A stretch of DNA of 64,000 nucleotides from Poriferisphaera corsica (GTDB lineage: Bacteria; Planctomycetota; Phycisphaerae; Phycisphaerales; Phycisphaeraceae): contig NZ_CP036425.1 in NCBI RefSeq assembly GCF_007747445.1, positions 2,092,175 through 2,156,174 of the forward strand, written 5' to 3'. A program made the position numbers and the translations under genes. The notes under the pieces were generated by a model. The model was not told the origin of the DNA, ran no database searches, and saw only the letters and a list, made by a program, of their open reading frames with translations. Below, in pieces: positions 33,884 to 41,469 of the stretch (its first letter is position 1; the number at the start of each line of letters is the position of its first letter).

Positions 33884-34362
33884 AACACCCCGACGCAAAG
33901 CCGGATTGTGAGAGGTGCAAAGGTAAAGGCATCCTCGACGATGGTGAGACGTCCCCCGTTTATATCGATTGCGAATGCACGAAACGACATAAGAAAGGTG
34001 ATGAAATGAGTGAGATAGAGGACAAGAAAACCTACGTATTTTACGGATGCAGTGATGACACTTTCGGAGAGTACAACATTACGAATGATGACTACGACAA
34101 TTGCGCTAGCAATGAGCCGATCCGATGGAGATTGAAAGATTCGAACGGTTATGGTTACTTCATTGATGGGCAGTACAGCGAGAAGCAATCAGGTTGTTGG
34201 TCAATACGAGTAGAGCCTATCGAGGAAAACAGGAATCCTAACTGGCCGATGAGGTTTGCTAATCCATCGGAATATCGCGCCACGCCATATTCGATGGTGT
34301 TGGTCGTAGATGCTCCGTGTGATGCAACTTTGGTGTCCTTAGAACGTGAGGGAGGTGAGTGA
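33880..34362 (+). CDS. Small protein with N-terminal CxxC zinc motif
   Basis: 160 residues. 'CERCKGKGILDD…DCECTKRHKKGD' at the start resembles one repeat of the DnaJ zinc domain. The rest, from about residue 43 (MSEIEDKKTYVFYGCSDD), is acidic and could be a separate domain or an internal start. Overlaps the preceding stop by 4 bp. Confidence 0.6.
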   Translation: MKHPDAKPDCERCKGKGILDDGETSPVYIDCECTKRHKKGDEMSEIEDKKTYVFYGCSDDTFGEYNITNDDYDNCASNEPIRWRLKDSNGYGYFIDGQYSEKQSGCWSIRVEPIEENRNPNWPMRFANPSEYRATPYSMVLVVDAPCDATLVSLEREGGE

Positions 34363-34363
34363 G

Positions 34364-34840
34364 ATGGGTGATCTAATCACAAGACAAAAAGAGAGTTGTA
34401 GAAAAGCGTTAAAGGATCATGTATTAGCTAAAGCCTCCGAAGGCATGATTGAGTCGTACCGTATGGGCCAAGAGCAAGGTAGCAGTTTTTGCGTCTTTAT
34501 CATGTTCACGCCCGCGGGCATCGTTATCACGGGCGATGCGTCGGTTGGTGGAAACAACTTCAATAATGTAATCCGTTCAGAAGCGATGTACGGGAGGGCA
34601 TGGTTTTTAGAGGCTATGAGCGACGATTACTTGGCTGAAAAGTTCCTGCGGAGAGTGCGAAGGTATAGCGAAGGCGAAATTGATGAATACGAAATTCCAG
34701 AATGGAGGATAGCGGAAAAGGAAAATGAATTTGGTAGCTACGAGACAAGTATTGCGATGCTGTCGGTAGTACGTGAGAAGTTCACGGAACTCTACAACGC
34801 CAAGTACGCCTCCCACCCATCAGAGGAGGGAGAGGGATGA
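34364..34840 (+). CDS. Phage early protein, unknown
   Basis: 158 residues from the ATG at 34364 (GGGAGG upstream); an earlier GTG at 34346 would add six. It contains 'QEQGSSFCVFIMFTPAGIVITGDASVGGNNF' split by beta turns and a helical C-terminal half. No motif recognised. Neighbour of the methyltransferase gene. Confidence 0.65.
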   Translation: MGDLITRQKESCRKALKDHVLAKASEGMIESYRMGQEQGSSFCVFIMFTPAGIVITGDASVGGNNFNNVIRSEAMYGRAWFLEAMSDDYLAEKFLRRVRRYSEGEIDEYEIPEWRIAEKENEFGSYETSIAMLSVVREKFTELYNAKYASHPSEEGEG

Positions 34841-34885
34841 CCGCAAGGGCAGGAGCAACATTTAGAGAAAAGGAAGGATGAACAG

Positions 34886-36136
34886 TTGTGGTATCACATA
34901 CCCCCGATATTAAAGAAACAATTGGATACCTTGATTTCGCAACAGGAAGCGGAATGCTCGGAGTCGGACTTGAACTCGCCCTTGAGTCAATCGGAATCGG
35001 AGCCGCACCTTTGGTGTACGTTGAACGGGAAAGCTACGCAGCGGCCAATCTCGTGGCGAGGATGGAAGGCCAGGCCTTACATCAAGCTCCTGTCTACAGC
35101 GATCTTAATTCCTTCGCATCAGAAATTAGCCACTTCTATCGTGGCAAAGTCGATGCAATCGTTGCAGGATACCCATGCCAGCCGTTCTCAACCGCTGGCA
35201 AACGTCTTGGCTTCCGCGATGAACGAAACTTATGGAATGCGATCCGTAAAACAATTAGCCGAGTTAAACCCAAATTCTGCTTTTTTGAGAACGTGCCTGG
35301 TCACACCTCTCTTGGGTTTGATCAAGTCGGAAGCCAGTTACAGCGATTGGGTTATCGAATTGAGGCGGGACTATTCTCGGCGGCCGAAGTGGGAGCCAGT
35401 CACCAACGAAAACGTTTGTTCATTTTGGCTATCGCCTCGAGCGAGCGAGCATTCGGAGGACAACCAAAGATTTTTGGAGCGAATGGGGGATCGAACGGGC
35501 AATTGCTGGGCAACGCTCTCCAACCAGAGCGAGGCGTGGGCAACACCTGCAGCTGCGGACGCGGTCGGGACAACGGGAGGGAAGATGATGAAATCATTGC
35601 GCACGGATGTCAGCCAATGGCGGACGCCGACAGCAAGCGAAGCGGATCACGGGGGGCCGAACGCGAGAGATTCGAGCGGCAATCCTCATCTGTCATCACA
35701 AACAGCAAATTGGGCGACGCCAACAGTGAAAGGAAATCACAATCGCAAGGGTGTGAGCGAGAATGCGGGGGACGGACTTGCAACGATGGCAAAAAACTGG
35801 CCCACACCGACAACCAGCGATACGAAAGGGAGCGGCAAGGTTGTTGTGCGGATGGATGGCCGGAGCCGAATGGATCAACTCAAGTATGTTGCAGAGCAGA
35901 GTTTCCCGTGTTCGCCCCTGGCCCCCAAAAACGAGAGTGGGCAACCATCCTTAAAGTCGCGCCGACGATTGAACCCGCGATTCGTGGCATGGCTAATGGG
36001 ATGGCCTCCCGATTGGACCAGATACGACTCGGAGGTAACGGGGTGGTGCCTTTACAAGCAGCGTATGCGTTCACATCTTTGCTCGCTTGTGCAATCAACG
36101 ACGAAGAGCAACTGCATAACAAAGGACGGTGAGTGA
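34886..36136 (+). CDS. Second long open frame over the methyltransferase gene
   Basis: Shifted +1 against the methyltransferase and open for 416 codons. The last half has a repeated W-x-T-P motif (frame residues about 218, 245, 276 and 305: WATP, WRTP, WATP, WPTP), then 'RLNPRFVAWLMGWPPDWT' and 'VTGWCLYKQRMRSHLCSL'. From memory this is a conserved arrangement in C-terminal parts of many phage methyltransferase-locus proteins. The first third looks like plain overlap sequence. It may be read as its own protein, reached by frameshift, or be a silent remnant. Confidence 0.4.
   Translation: MWYHIPPILKKQLDTLISQQEAECSESDLNSPLSQSESEPHLWCTLNGKATQRPISWRGWKARPYIKLLSTAILIPSHQKLATSIVAKSMQSLQDTHASRSQPLANVLASAMNETYGMRSVKQLAELNPNSAFLRTCLVTPLLGLIKSEASYSDWVIELRRDYSRRPKWEPVTNENVCSFWLSPRASEHSEDNQRFLERMGDRTGNCWATLSNQSEAWATPAAADAVGTTGGKMMKSLRTDVSQWRTPTASEADHGGPNARDSSGNPHLSSQTANWATPTVKGNHNRKGVSENAGDGLATMAKNWPTPTTSDTKGSGKVVVRMDGRSRMDQLKYVAEQSFPCSPLAPKNESGQPSLKSRRRLNPRFVAWLMGWPPDWTRYDSEVTGWCLYKQRMRSHLCSLVQSTTKSNCITKDGE
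34888..36132 (+). CDS. dcm: DNA cytosine-5 methyltransferase, orphan
   Basis: 414 residues with the ordered C5 motifs: I 'DFATGSGMLGVGLELA', IV 'GYPCQPFSTAG' with the catalytic Cys, VI 'FFENVPG', VIII 'SHQRKRLFILA' and X 'LGGNGVVPLQAAYAF'. The target-recognition region (about residues 190-340) is rich in Arg, Asn and Asp. GTG start at 34888, about 10 bases after AAGGAAGG. An 11-codon ATG frame at 34878 lies in front of it. No restriction partner is present, so it probably protects phage DNA. Confidence 0.88.
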   Translation: MVSHTPDIKETIGYLDFATGSGMLGVGLELALESIGIGAAPLVYVERESYAAANLVARMEGQALHQAPVYSDLNSFASEISHFYRGKVDAIVAGYPCQPFSTAGKRLGFRDERNLWNAIRKTISRVKPKFCFFENVPGHTSLGFDQVGSQLQRLGYRIEAGLFSAAEVGASHQRKRLFILAIASSERAFGGQPKIFGANGGSNGQLLGNALQPERGVGNTCSCGRGRDNGREDDEIIAHGCQPMADADSKRSGSRGAERERFERQSSSVITNSKLGDANSERKSQSQGCERECGGRTCNDGKKLAHTDNQRYERERQGCCADGWPEPNGSTQVCCRAEFPVFAPGPQKREWATILKVAPTIEPAIRGMANGMASRLDQIRLGGNGVVPLQAAYAFTSLLACAINDEEQLHNKGR

Positions 36137-36357
36137 TGAGCAGTAGGTCATACATGAATGTTTGGAAACAGACATGCGACGCCGAGAGACACGCAGATAA
36201 AGGCGAATTTGAAGAGGCTTTTGATTGTCTCACATTGGCATGTGAAGAGCATGGCGGGGTTAAGGATGGCGAACATCACGACAGCCGTTCGCACATTTTC
36301 TTCAGTCTGAACCATGTGTTGTTGCGTCGAAGAAATGCTAAGAAAGCGAGTGAGTGA
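36136..36357 (+). CDS. Small phage protein, unknown
   Basis: 73 residues, His- and charged-rich, helical (FEEAFDCLTLACEEHGG). It ends by sharing one base with the next start (TGATG). No motif. Confidence 0.6.
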   Translation: MSSRSYMNVWKQTCDAERHADKGEFEEAFDCLTLACEEHGGVKDGEHHDSRSHIFFSLNHVLLRRRNAKKASE

Positions 36358-36818
36358 TGGGACTAGATACTACACATGATTGCTGGCATGGATCATACGT
36401 TTTATTTATGCATTGGCGTAAATGGTTGGCTCAGCAAATTGGTTTGCCCTTACGCATGATGGATGGTTTCTGTGATGCGCTTATTACTGAAGAAGAATTT
36501 GATGATTTCCCAACTTCCAATATGGAGCTTTGGAAAGCTGTAAGAAACAGTGTGGCCGACAGGGCTATTCCGTGGGCAGTTATCGACGATCCGCTAGTTC
36601 CTCTTCTTTCGCATTCTGATTGCGAAGGCCGTCTCCACTGGTATGAATGTAAAGCAATTGCGATTCGTCTTGGACAGATCTTAAGAACAATCGAGAACGA
36701 TACTAACCCAATTTTACCACAACGCGCATGCGCAGATGGCATGTACGCAGCGACTAAACGTTTCGCGGTCGGTTGTATGAAAGCATACAGATCTCGCGAA
36801 GATGTTTTGTTTGCTTAG
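36357..36818 (+). CDS. Conserved phage protein beginning MGLDTTHDCWHG
   Basis: 153 residues. Proteins starting with a similar 'MGL(D/N)TTHDxWxGxY' stretch occur in several phage genomes to my memory, with no known function. It contains 'MMDGFCDALITEEEFDDF' and a His/Cys-rich middle (LLSHSDCEGRLHWYECKAIA). Confidence 0.7.
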   Translation: MGLDTTHDCWHGSYVLFMHWRKWLAQQIGLPLRMMDGFCDALITEEEFDDFPTSNMELWKAVRNSVADRAIPWAVIDDPLVPLLSHSDCEGRLHWYECKAIAIRLGQILRTIENDTNPILPQRACADGMYAATKRFAVGCMKAYRSREDVLFA

Positions 36819-36833
36819 AAAGGTCAGAGAGTA

Positions 36834-37019
36834 ATGACACCAAGAGACAAAATTGAGCAGTTATTGGGGATCGAAGATTTGAGGATGAGCTATGGGCGTG
36901 TGGAATTCAAATACAAAGGCTCGCACATTGGCGAAGGCCGGAAGCGTAACAAACCGTGTGAATGTGGATCAGGCAAGAAATACAAGAAGTGTTGTTGGAA
37001 CAAGAAAGCGAGTGAGTGA
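36834..37019 (+). CDS. SEC-C motif small protein
   Basis: 61 residues ending in 'NKPCECGSGKKYKKCC', the zinc-binding SEC-C motif known from the SecA C-terminus (CxCGSGxxxKxCC). A binding partner is unknown. Shares the base of its stop with the next ATG. Confidence 0.9.
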   Translation: MTPRDKIEQLLGIEDLRMSYGRVEFKYKGSHIGEGRKRNKPCECGSGKKYKKCCWNKKASE

Positions 37020-37471
37020 TGAGAGTTCGTCCGAATGATGTTCAATTTACTTTTAGGCCGTTGTCAGGAATGTGGCCAAGTGATGGGAAAAGTGAATTTG
37101 ATAATTGCCGATTCAGATCCAAGTACTCGGCAACCTTGTCTGAATTAAGGAGCGAGTTGGCAATGATCGGTGTTCGTGACGCGATTATTGAAGCCGATGT
37201 TACAGAGAATCAAATCCGTAACGATGGGTTGCTACGTTCAACAGCAAGAATAAACGGTGAGAGAGTACGTCTGAGTTTTGTCCATCCTGCTGCTGGGCCG
37301 CTTCAATACCCCTGCGACACCTATAACGATTGGAGAGACAACCTACGCGGCATTGTCAAAACGCTCAGCGCACAGCGTGCTATGGAGCGATATGGAGCGG
37401 TACGGCAACACCAGCAGTACAGAGGCTGGGCAGCACTCCCATCGCCAGTTGAATTACCAACAAGCGGCTGA
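37019..37471 (+). CDS. Conserved phage protein, N-terminal part of a J-domain fusion
   Basis: 150 residues, e.g. 'FRPLSGMWP', 'SELAMIGVRDAIIEADV' and 'AMERYGAVRQHQQYRGWAALPS'. From memory, homologues in other phages continue after the GW-ALP segment into a DnaJ-like domain. Here that domain is in the +1 frame directly afterwards (see next entry), so this frame probably ends early because of a frameshift or a programmed shift. Confidence 0.6.
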   Translation: MRVRPNDVQFTFRPLSGMWPSDGKSEFDNCRFRSKYSATLSELRSELAMIGVRDAIIEADVTENQIRNDGLLRSTARINGERVRLSFVHPAAGPLQYPCDTYNDWRDNLRGIVKTLSAQRAMERYGAVRQHQQYRGWAALPSPVELPTSG

Positions 37472-37640
37472 TCTGGTTAGCGCCGGCGACACGATTACGG
37501 TCATTAACGACGCAGATGAGTACCGCAAGGCATATCGAGAAGTTGCCAAGAAGGTACACCCAGACGTAGGCGGATGTGCTGATGAGTTTGCGCGTCTGCA
37601 AAACGCGAAATCAATACTTGATGAACATCATGGCATCTAA
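37392..37640 (+). CDS. J-domain-like protein, frame-shifted from its expected partner
   Basis: 'NDADEYRKAYREVAKKVHPDVGG' followed by 'FARLQNAKSILDEHHG' is the core of a J domain, with the HPD tripeptide intact. The frame is +1 relative to the preceding gene and has an ATG at 37392 inside it (82 residues), without a good ribosome binding site. A 10-bp tandem repeat TATGGAGCG(A/G) sits at 37381-37400. J domains call Hsp70 (DnaK), useful to phage replication or assembly. Confidence 0.55.
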   Translation: MERYGNTSSTEAGQHSHRQLNYQQAADLVSAGDTITVINDADEYRKAYREVAKKVHPDVGGCADEFARLQNAKSILDEHHGI

Positions 37641-37663
37641 GGCTGTGAAGAAAGCGAGCAATC

Positions 37664-37864
37664 ATGAGCGTAGCAACTGAGATAATTCCCCGCTACTTGA
37701 CGCCTAAATTGGCTGCGGTCTACCTCTGCACGCCTGAGCGCACCTTGCGGATGCTCAAGGCGAGCGGCGAGATACCGCATATCCAGTTAGGTGGGCGTAT
37801 CCGATACGACCGGCATGATTTGGACGCTTACATGCGATCGCAAAAGCGTAAAGGTGTTGGTTAG
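37664..37864 (+). CDS. xis: Excisionase-like helix-turn-helix protein
   Basis: 66 residues: 'YLTPKLAAVYLCTPERTLRMLKASGEIPHIQLGGRIRYDRHDLDAYM' is the MerR/AlpA-type fold (HTH_17) used by excisionases. It lies 48 bp before the integrase gene, the usual place of xis. Could also be a small regulator. Confidence 0.75.
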   Translation: MSVATEIIPRYLTPKLAAVYLCTPERTLRMLKASGEIPHIQLGGRIRYDRHDLDAYMRSQKRKGVG

Positions 37865-37912
37865 GGATGGCGGTAGCGATATTATGTGTTTGAGCAGCAA
37901 AGGAGCGAAGCA

Positions 37913-39364
37913 ATGGCAAGTGTGTTTAAGCGCGGCAAGGTGTATCACGCGAAATACCAAAACCACCGGGGGCAATGGGTTCGCAAATCAACCAAAACCA
38001 GCGATAAACGTGCCGCACAGATGATTGCCGCGGACTACGAGAAAGAGGCGATGCTGAGGTTTCGGGGACTCATCGACGTCGAGGACGAGCGAATCCAACA
38101 GGCCGCCAACTCTCCAATCGGCGGTTACATTGAGCAGTATAAAGAACACCTCAAAGCGAAATCCGCGAAAAGTCATTACTCTGCACAATTTACAAGGATT
38201 GACGAAATTATCAGGGTAGCTGATATTCGGCGATGGGTAGAGGTTGCCCCAGCAAAGATTGAGCGTGCATTGGCTACGATCAAAGATTCACGCAAAATAT
38301 CGATTTCAACTCGTAATAAATATCTCACAGCGTTTGTGAGCTTTGGGTCGTGGATGGTGAAGCAGGGGAACACCAAAACCAACCCACTACTTAATGTGTT
38401 GCGGCTCACAGAAGACGAAACAGAACACAGACGGGCGTTGACGGTTGAGGAGGCTATGAGGGTAGTAGAAGCGGCCGAATCGGGCTTAGATGCGTTCAAA
38501 CTCGATCGATCAGGGCGTGAGAGATGGCGACTTTCCGGCGCCGAGCGTGCTTTGCTTTACATTTTCACAATCGAAACCGGGTTAAGACGTTCGGCGATTG
38601 AGCGGTTGCGCGTAAAACACTTCACGCTTGACGATGAGCCGATTGTTACGATCGAGAAGCGGGCAAACACAAAATCACGCAAAACACTCAAGATCCCAAT
38701 CAGGCAAGCAACTGCTGAGCAATTCAAGGCGATTTTTGCAAGCAAACTCCCAAACTCGCCAGCGTTCTCAATGCCTGCACGCTGGGAAACCGCCGACATG
38801 CTCAGGGAGGATATGACTGCGGCTAGATCGAAATGGATTCGGGAGGGGGAGACGCCGAAGGAACGCGCCAAACGAGCGGAGAGCGATTTTCTCGCTACCG
38901 AGGATGTGGAGGGACGACGCGTAGACTTTCACGCACTTCGCACTACGTGCGGGACGTGGCTTGATGACGCCGGCGTCTCGACATCTACAGCGAAACACAT
39001 CACCGGCCACGCCAGCGAGCAAATTCTCGAACGCCATTATCACCGACACAATACGAGACGAATTCGTAAGGCGGTTGAAAAATTACCAGAACTAACACTC
39101 AAGGCAACCGGAACAGATGGCGATTCGTCTAATCAGCGCATTGTACCAAATATGTACCAAAATCATCGCCGGGGACTGCCACAAACTGCCGATTACTGCC
39201 ACGGCGAAAATGATGTGATTTCAGAGTCGGCGCACAAAAAAACCCCTGAAATTACAGGGGTTTACAGTTCATTGCCGCATTCTGCCGGAGAATACAACCA
39301 ACGAGAGCGACGGGGATCGAACCCGCAACCTCTGGATCGACAGTCCAGTGCTCTAACCAATTGA
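37913..39364 (+). CDS. int: Tyrosine integrase
   Basis: 483 residues in the prophage from the ATG at 37913 (AAAGGAG about 8 bases upstream). Visible catalytic residues: Arg in 'ETGLRRSAIERLR', Lys region 'RANTKSRKTLKI', 'DFHALRTTCGTW' (HxxR), His in 'HITGHASE' and nucleophile Tyr in 'ERHYHRHNTRR'. An N-terminal beta-sheet arm-binding part (MASVFKRGKVYHAKYQN…) and a core-binding helix bundle precede. The last about 80 residues run through the arm site, the tRNA terminator and attR and end inside tRNA-Asp. On the circle the frame instead continues to 10775. Confidence 0.93.
   Translation: MASVFKRGKVYHAKYQNHRGQWVRKSTKTSDKRAAQMIAADYEKEAMLRFRGLIDVEDERIQQAANSPIGGYIEQYKEHLKAKSAKSHYSAQFTRIDEIIRVADIRRWVEVAPAKIERALATIKDSRKISISTRNKYLTAFVSFGSWMVKQGNTKTNPLLNVLRLTEDETEHRRALTVEEAMRVVEAAESGLDAFKLDRSGRERWRLSGAERALLYIFTIETGLRRSAIERLRVKHFTLDDEPIVTIEKRANTKSRKTLKIPIRQATAEQFKAIFASKLPNSPAFSMPARWETADMLREDMTAARSKWIREGETPKERAKRAESDFLATEDVEGRRVDFHALRTTCGTWLDDAGVSTSTAKHITGHASEQILERHYHRHNTRRIRKAVEKLPELTLKATGTDGDSSNQRIVPNMYQNHRRGLPQTADYCHGENDVISESAHKKTPEITGVYSSLPHSAGEYNQRERRGSNPQPLDRQSSALTN
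39141..39161 (+). repeat. Candidate integrase arm-type site, right
   Basis: TTGTACCA…TGTACCAAA, 19 of 21 positions shared with 10602-10622 and in the same orientation, 139 bp from the attR core. It lies inside the 3' part of int. Confidence 0.55.
39236..39263 (-). terminator. Phage-supplied terminator for tRNA-Asp
   Basis: 9-bp perfect stem AAACCCCTG/CAGGGGTTT with a 6-nt loop, followed on the minus strand by a T run. It lies 39 bp beyond the tRNA 3' end, so it ends the tRNA transcript in the lysogen. The same DNA is coding sequence of int on the other strand. Confidence 0.8.
39300..39351. repeat. attR core, 52-bp direct repeat
   Basis: Perfect match to 10510-10561. This copy completes the functional tRNA-Asp gene. 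Confidence 0.95.
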
Positions 39365-39375
39365 GCTACGCTCCC
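39302..39375 (-). tRNA. tRNA-Asp (anticodon GTC), prophage target
   Basis: Minus-strand acceptor arms GGGAGCG and CGCTCTC pair with one G-T wobble. The anticodon stem CTGGA/TCCAG holds loop CTGTCGA (anticodon GTC), the T-arm has GGTTCGATCCC, and the discriminator is G, as expected for aspartate. No CCA encoded. The 3' half comes from the phage attachment site. Confidence 0.96.
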
Positions 39376-39421
39376 AATTTGCCAAATGCCGGAAGGTGTT
39401 TCCCTTAACCGGACGGGCGAT

Positions 39422-39449
39422 AATTTAACCGCATATTTATTTATGTCAA
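39422..39449 (-). promoter_or_regulatory. tRNA-Asp promoter
   Basis: Perfect -35 TTGACA (39444-39449) and -10 TAAATT (39422-39427) with 16-bp spacing on the minus strand, followed by a GC-rich stretch (CGCCCG) like the discriminator of stringently controlled stable-RNA promoters. The start would be about 40 bp before the mature tRNA. Confidence 0.65.
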
Positions 39450-39584
39450 GGCGGCCACTTGATTGTGAATAAATTGCGAGACTTATCCACATATGTGGCA
39501 TGTGTTTAGCTATCGAAGGTGCTTTAATTGTCGGGCAGATTTTAGCCCGCAGTATGTCGCATATCGACCCATAAATGATGTGAC

Positions 39585-40745
39585 TTACTTGACCTGAGAA
39601 AGAGGTATCGTGCAACCTTCTCGATTCGCAAGCATGACCGCTTCCAAGACGCGTTGTACTTCATAAGCATCATGGAAGGTTGGAAGTGGCGTTCTAGGTG
39701 GCAAGCCGTTCATATCTCGAACCATGTCTGCGAACTGGTTCACAAAGGTATGCTCGTAGCCTAAATTGTGACCAGCCGGCCACCAATCAGATGCATAAGG
39801 ATGACCAGCTCCACCTTCACTCACATTGATCGTACTCCAGCCTTGTGTGTTCGTCGATGAGTCGCTGTCAAAATAATCCAGTTCCGTCATACGCTCTAAA
39901 TCGAATCGTATTGATCCCTTATCTCCATGTATCTCAATCTTGTTGTGGTTTTTGTAGCCTTGAGGTAGGCGAGTCGCTTCGAAACTTGCCACAGCCCCGG
40001 ATTTCAATGTAGTAAGGAATAAACTGATATCATCTACGTCCACGCGGCCCCATTTTTTCGTTTGTTCAGGCAGTAATCGTTTTTTATAAACAGTACTCAA
40101 AACGGCTCCGTTAACTGATTTTACTTCATCGCCCGTGAGGTAACGCATGAGATCGATACTGTGGGCAGCCAAATCACCCAACGCCCCAGAGCCAGCATAT
40201 TTCTTCTGGTACCGCCAAAATAAGGGCACATCAGGTCCTCCCCAGTCTTGTAAGTAAACACACCTTACCTGAAGTACACGGCCAATCCGCCCGGCTTGAA
40301 TTAGCTCATGAGCAAGGCTGATTGCAGGGCATCGCCTATAGTTGAACCACACATAAGATTTTAGTTTCCGATGTTTTTTGGCAATCTTAACCATCTCTCT
40401 TGCTTCGGATAGATCATTCGCAAGTGGTTTTTCGCAAACGACATGCTTGCCAGCCTCTAAAGCAGCAACCGCCGGTTCGAAATGCAAATGATTGGGTGAG
40501 CCAATATCTACAAGGTCAACTTCTGCATCAGTAACAAGTTTTCGCCAATCTGATGTCCAATTCAGCCAGCCCCAATTTTGCGCGAACGCCTTCAATGACG
40601 CTTCATTTCTCGCACACACATTTTGCAAAACGATCTTACGCTTTAAATCGAAGAATTTCGGAGCATTGATATATGCATTGGAATGTGCTCTGCCCATAAA
40701 TTTAGAGCCCAACATGCCGATGCGCATAGATTGAGATATAACCAT
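39585..40745 (-). CDS. Gfo/Idh/MocA-family NAD(P)-dependent oxidoreductase
   Basis: 386 residues. N-terminal Rossmann fold (MRIGMLGSKFMGRAH) with 'VDIGSPNHLHFEPAVAALEAGKHVVCEKPLA', the family's EKP signature. The C-terminal sheet domain contains 'GALGDLAAHSIDLMRYL', with the conserved Asp-x-x-x-His. These enzymes oxidise sugars or inositols; the substrate is unknown. I start at ATG 40745; the frame extends to 40850 but there enters the neighbour's terminator, so that longer start is unlikely. Confidence 0.92.
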   Translation of the reverse strand: MVISQSMRIGMLGSKFMGRAHSNAYINAPKFFDLKRKIVLQNVCARNEASLKAFAQNWGWLNWTSDWRKLVTDAEVDLVDIGSPNHLHFEPAVAALEAGKHVVCEKPLANDLSEAREMVKIAKKHRKLKSYVWFNYRRCPAISLAHELIQAGRIGRVLQVRCVYLQDWGGPDVPLFWRYQKKYAGSGALGDLAAHSIDLMRYLTGDEVKSVNGAVLSTVYKKRLLPEQTKKWGRVDVDDISLFLTTLKSGAVASFEATRLPQGYKNHNKIEIHGDKGSIRFDLERMTELDYFDSDSSTNTQGWSTINVSEGGAGHPYASDWWPAGHNLGYEHTFVNQFADMVRDMNGLPPRTPLPTFHDAYEVQRVLEAVMLANREGCTIPLSQVK

Positions 40746-40814
40746 CAATGACTCCGTTCTATGATCACGTAAACCATGGTATTTGATATGCATCACCAAT
40801 ATATCAACGCAACA

Positions 40815-40847
40815 TAAAATAAGCAGCATAAAAAATATGCTGCTTAT
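40815..40847 (-). terminator. Hairpin after the FabZ-like gene
   Basis: 12-bp perfect stem ATAAGCAGCATA/TATGCTGCTTAT with a 5-nt loop; the following minus-strand sequence is TTTTATG, a modest T run. Confidence 0.65.
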
Positions 40848-40873
40848 CATTGGAAATTATATTTAATAGAGCG

Positions 40874-41347
40874 CTACATGGGCATACCGGTAATGATTGC
40901 CTCAAAGACAAGATTGCCATCCACCAGTCCCTGAGATTTGCAAACGCATCTTCTACGCCTGAATTCAGTTTCCTTGATCAGGATATGTAAGCGATCGCCT
41001 GGTCTGACTTGTCCGCGGAATTTAACACTGTCAACACCAGCAAATCCCATGAAATCTTGATCAACAAGCTTCTGCAAGCACATATAACTTGCAAGTTGAG
41101 CAGCAGCTTCAATCATCAGTACACCAGGGAATATTGGCCGTCCTGGGATATGCCCAGGCACCCAAAATTCATCATCACCAATATCTTTGAATGCAATCAA
41201 TTCACCTGTAGGAATATCTTCATAGATAATCCCATCAAGCAATCGCATGCATCCACGGTGCGGGTTGATGCTTTCGATAAACGAAACATCACGCACAGTA
41301 CTACTCAGATCAGTTTGACTGATATCGAAAAGAAGCGTTGGAGCCAT
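40874..41347 (-). CDS. FabZ/FabA-like 3-hydroxyacyl-ACP dehydratase
   Basis: 157 residues of hotdog fold with the FabZ active-site strand and helix 'GHIPGRPIFPGVLMIEAAAQLA' (His and Glu present), then 'GFAGVDSVKFRGQVRPGDRL'. It would dehydrate 3-hydroxyacyl-ACP in fatty acid synthesis. No other fab gene is nearby. Start at ATG 41347; upstream codons to 41392 are basic and less likely. Confidence 0.85.
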   Translation of the reverse strand: MAPTLLFDISQTDLSSTVRDVSFIESINPHRGCMRLLDGIIYEDIPTGELIAFKDIGDDEFWVPGHIPGRPIFPGVLMIEAAAQLASYMCLQKLVDQDFMGFAGVDSVKFRGQVRPGDRLHILIKETEFRRRRCVCKSQGLVDGNLVFEAIITGMPM

Positions 41348-41469
41348 AAGTCCTTGGATTCCATGTCTTCGTTTTAATCTACTAAACACCACATACTATT
41401 TTGAGTATGACTTAGCCTAGTATCTCAACCGGTTGCAATTTTAGTATTCACTGATTCGGCGGAATAAGA

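Larger units (their letters stand above)
10510..39351. mobile_element. Complete-looking HK97-type siphophage prophage in tRNA-Asp
   Basis: Bounded by perfect 52-bp direct repeats, with an integrase at the right end. It carries the ordered morphogenesis set HNH-TerS-TerL-portal-protease-capsid-connectors-tail tube-tape measure, a repressor region, a replication module and small accessory genes. The excised circle would be 28,790 bp. No transposon or obvious decay is seen except a possible frameshift in the J-domain gene. An endolysin was not recognised. Late genes run leftward and early genes rightward; on the circle they converge at the sigma/XhlA-like gene pair. Confidence 0.95.

Noticed and set aside
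34878-34913. 11-codon ATG frame with AAGGA in front of dcm
   Set aside because: Too short to call; it could be a leader peptide but nothing in its sequence suggests attenuation.
24931-36132. HNH nuclease plus methyltransferase as a restriction-modification system
   Set aside because: They are 10 kb apart in opposite operons, and the HNH gene is in the normal packaging position beside terS.
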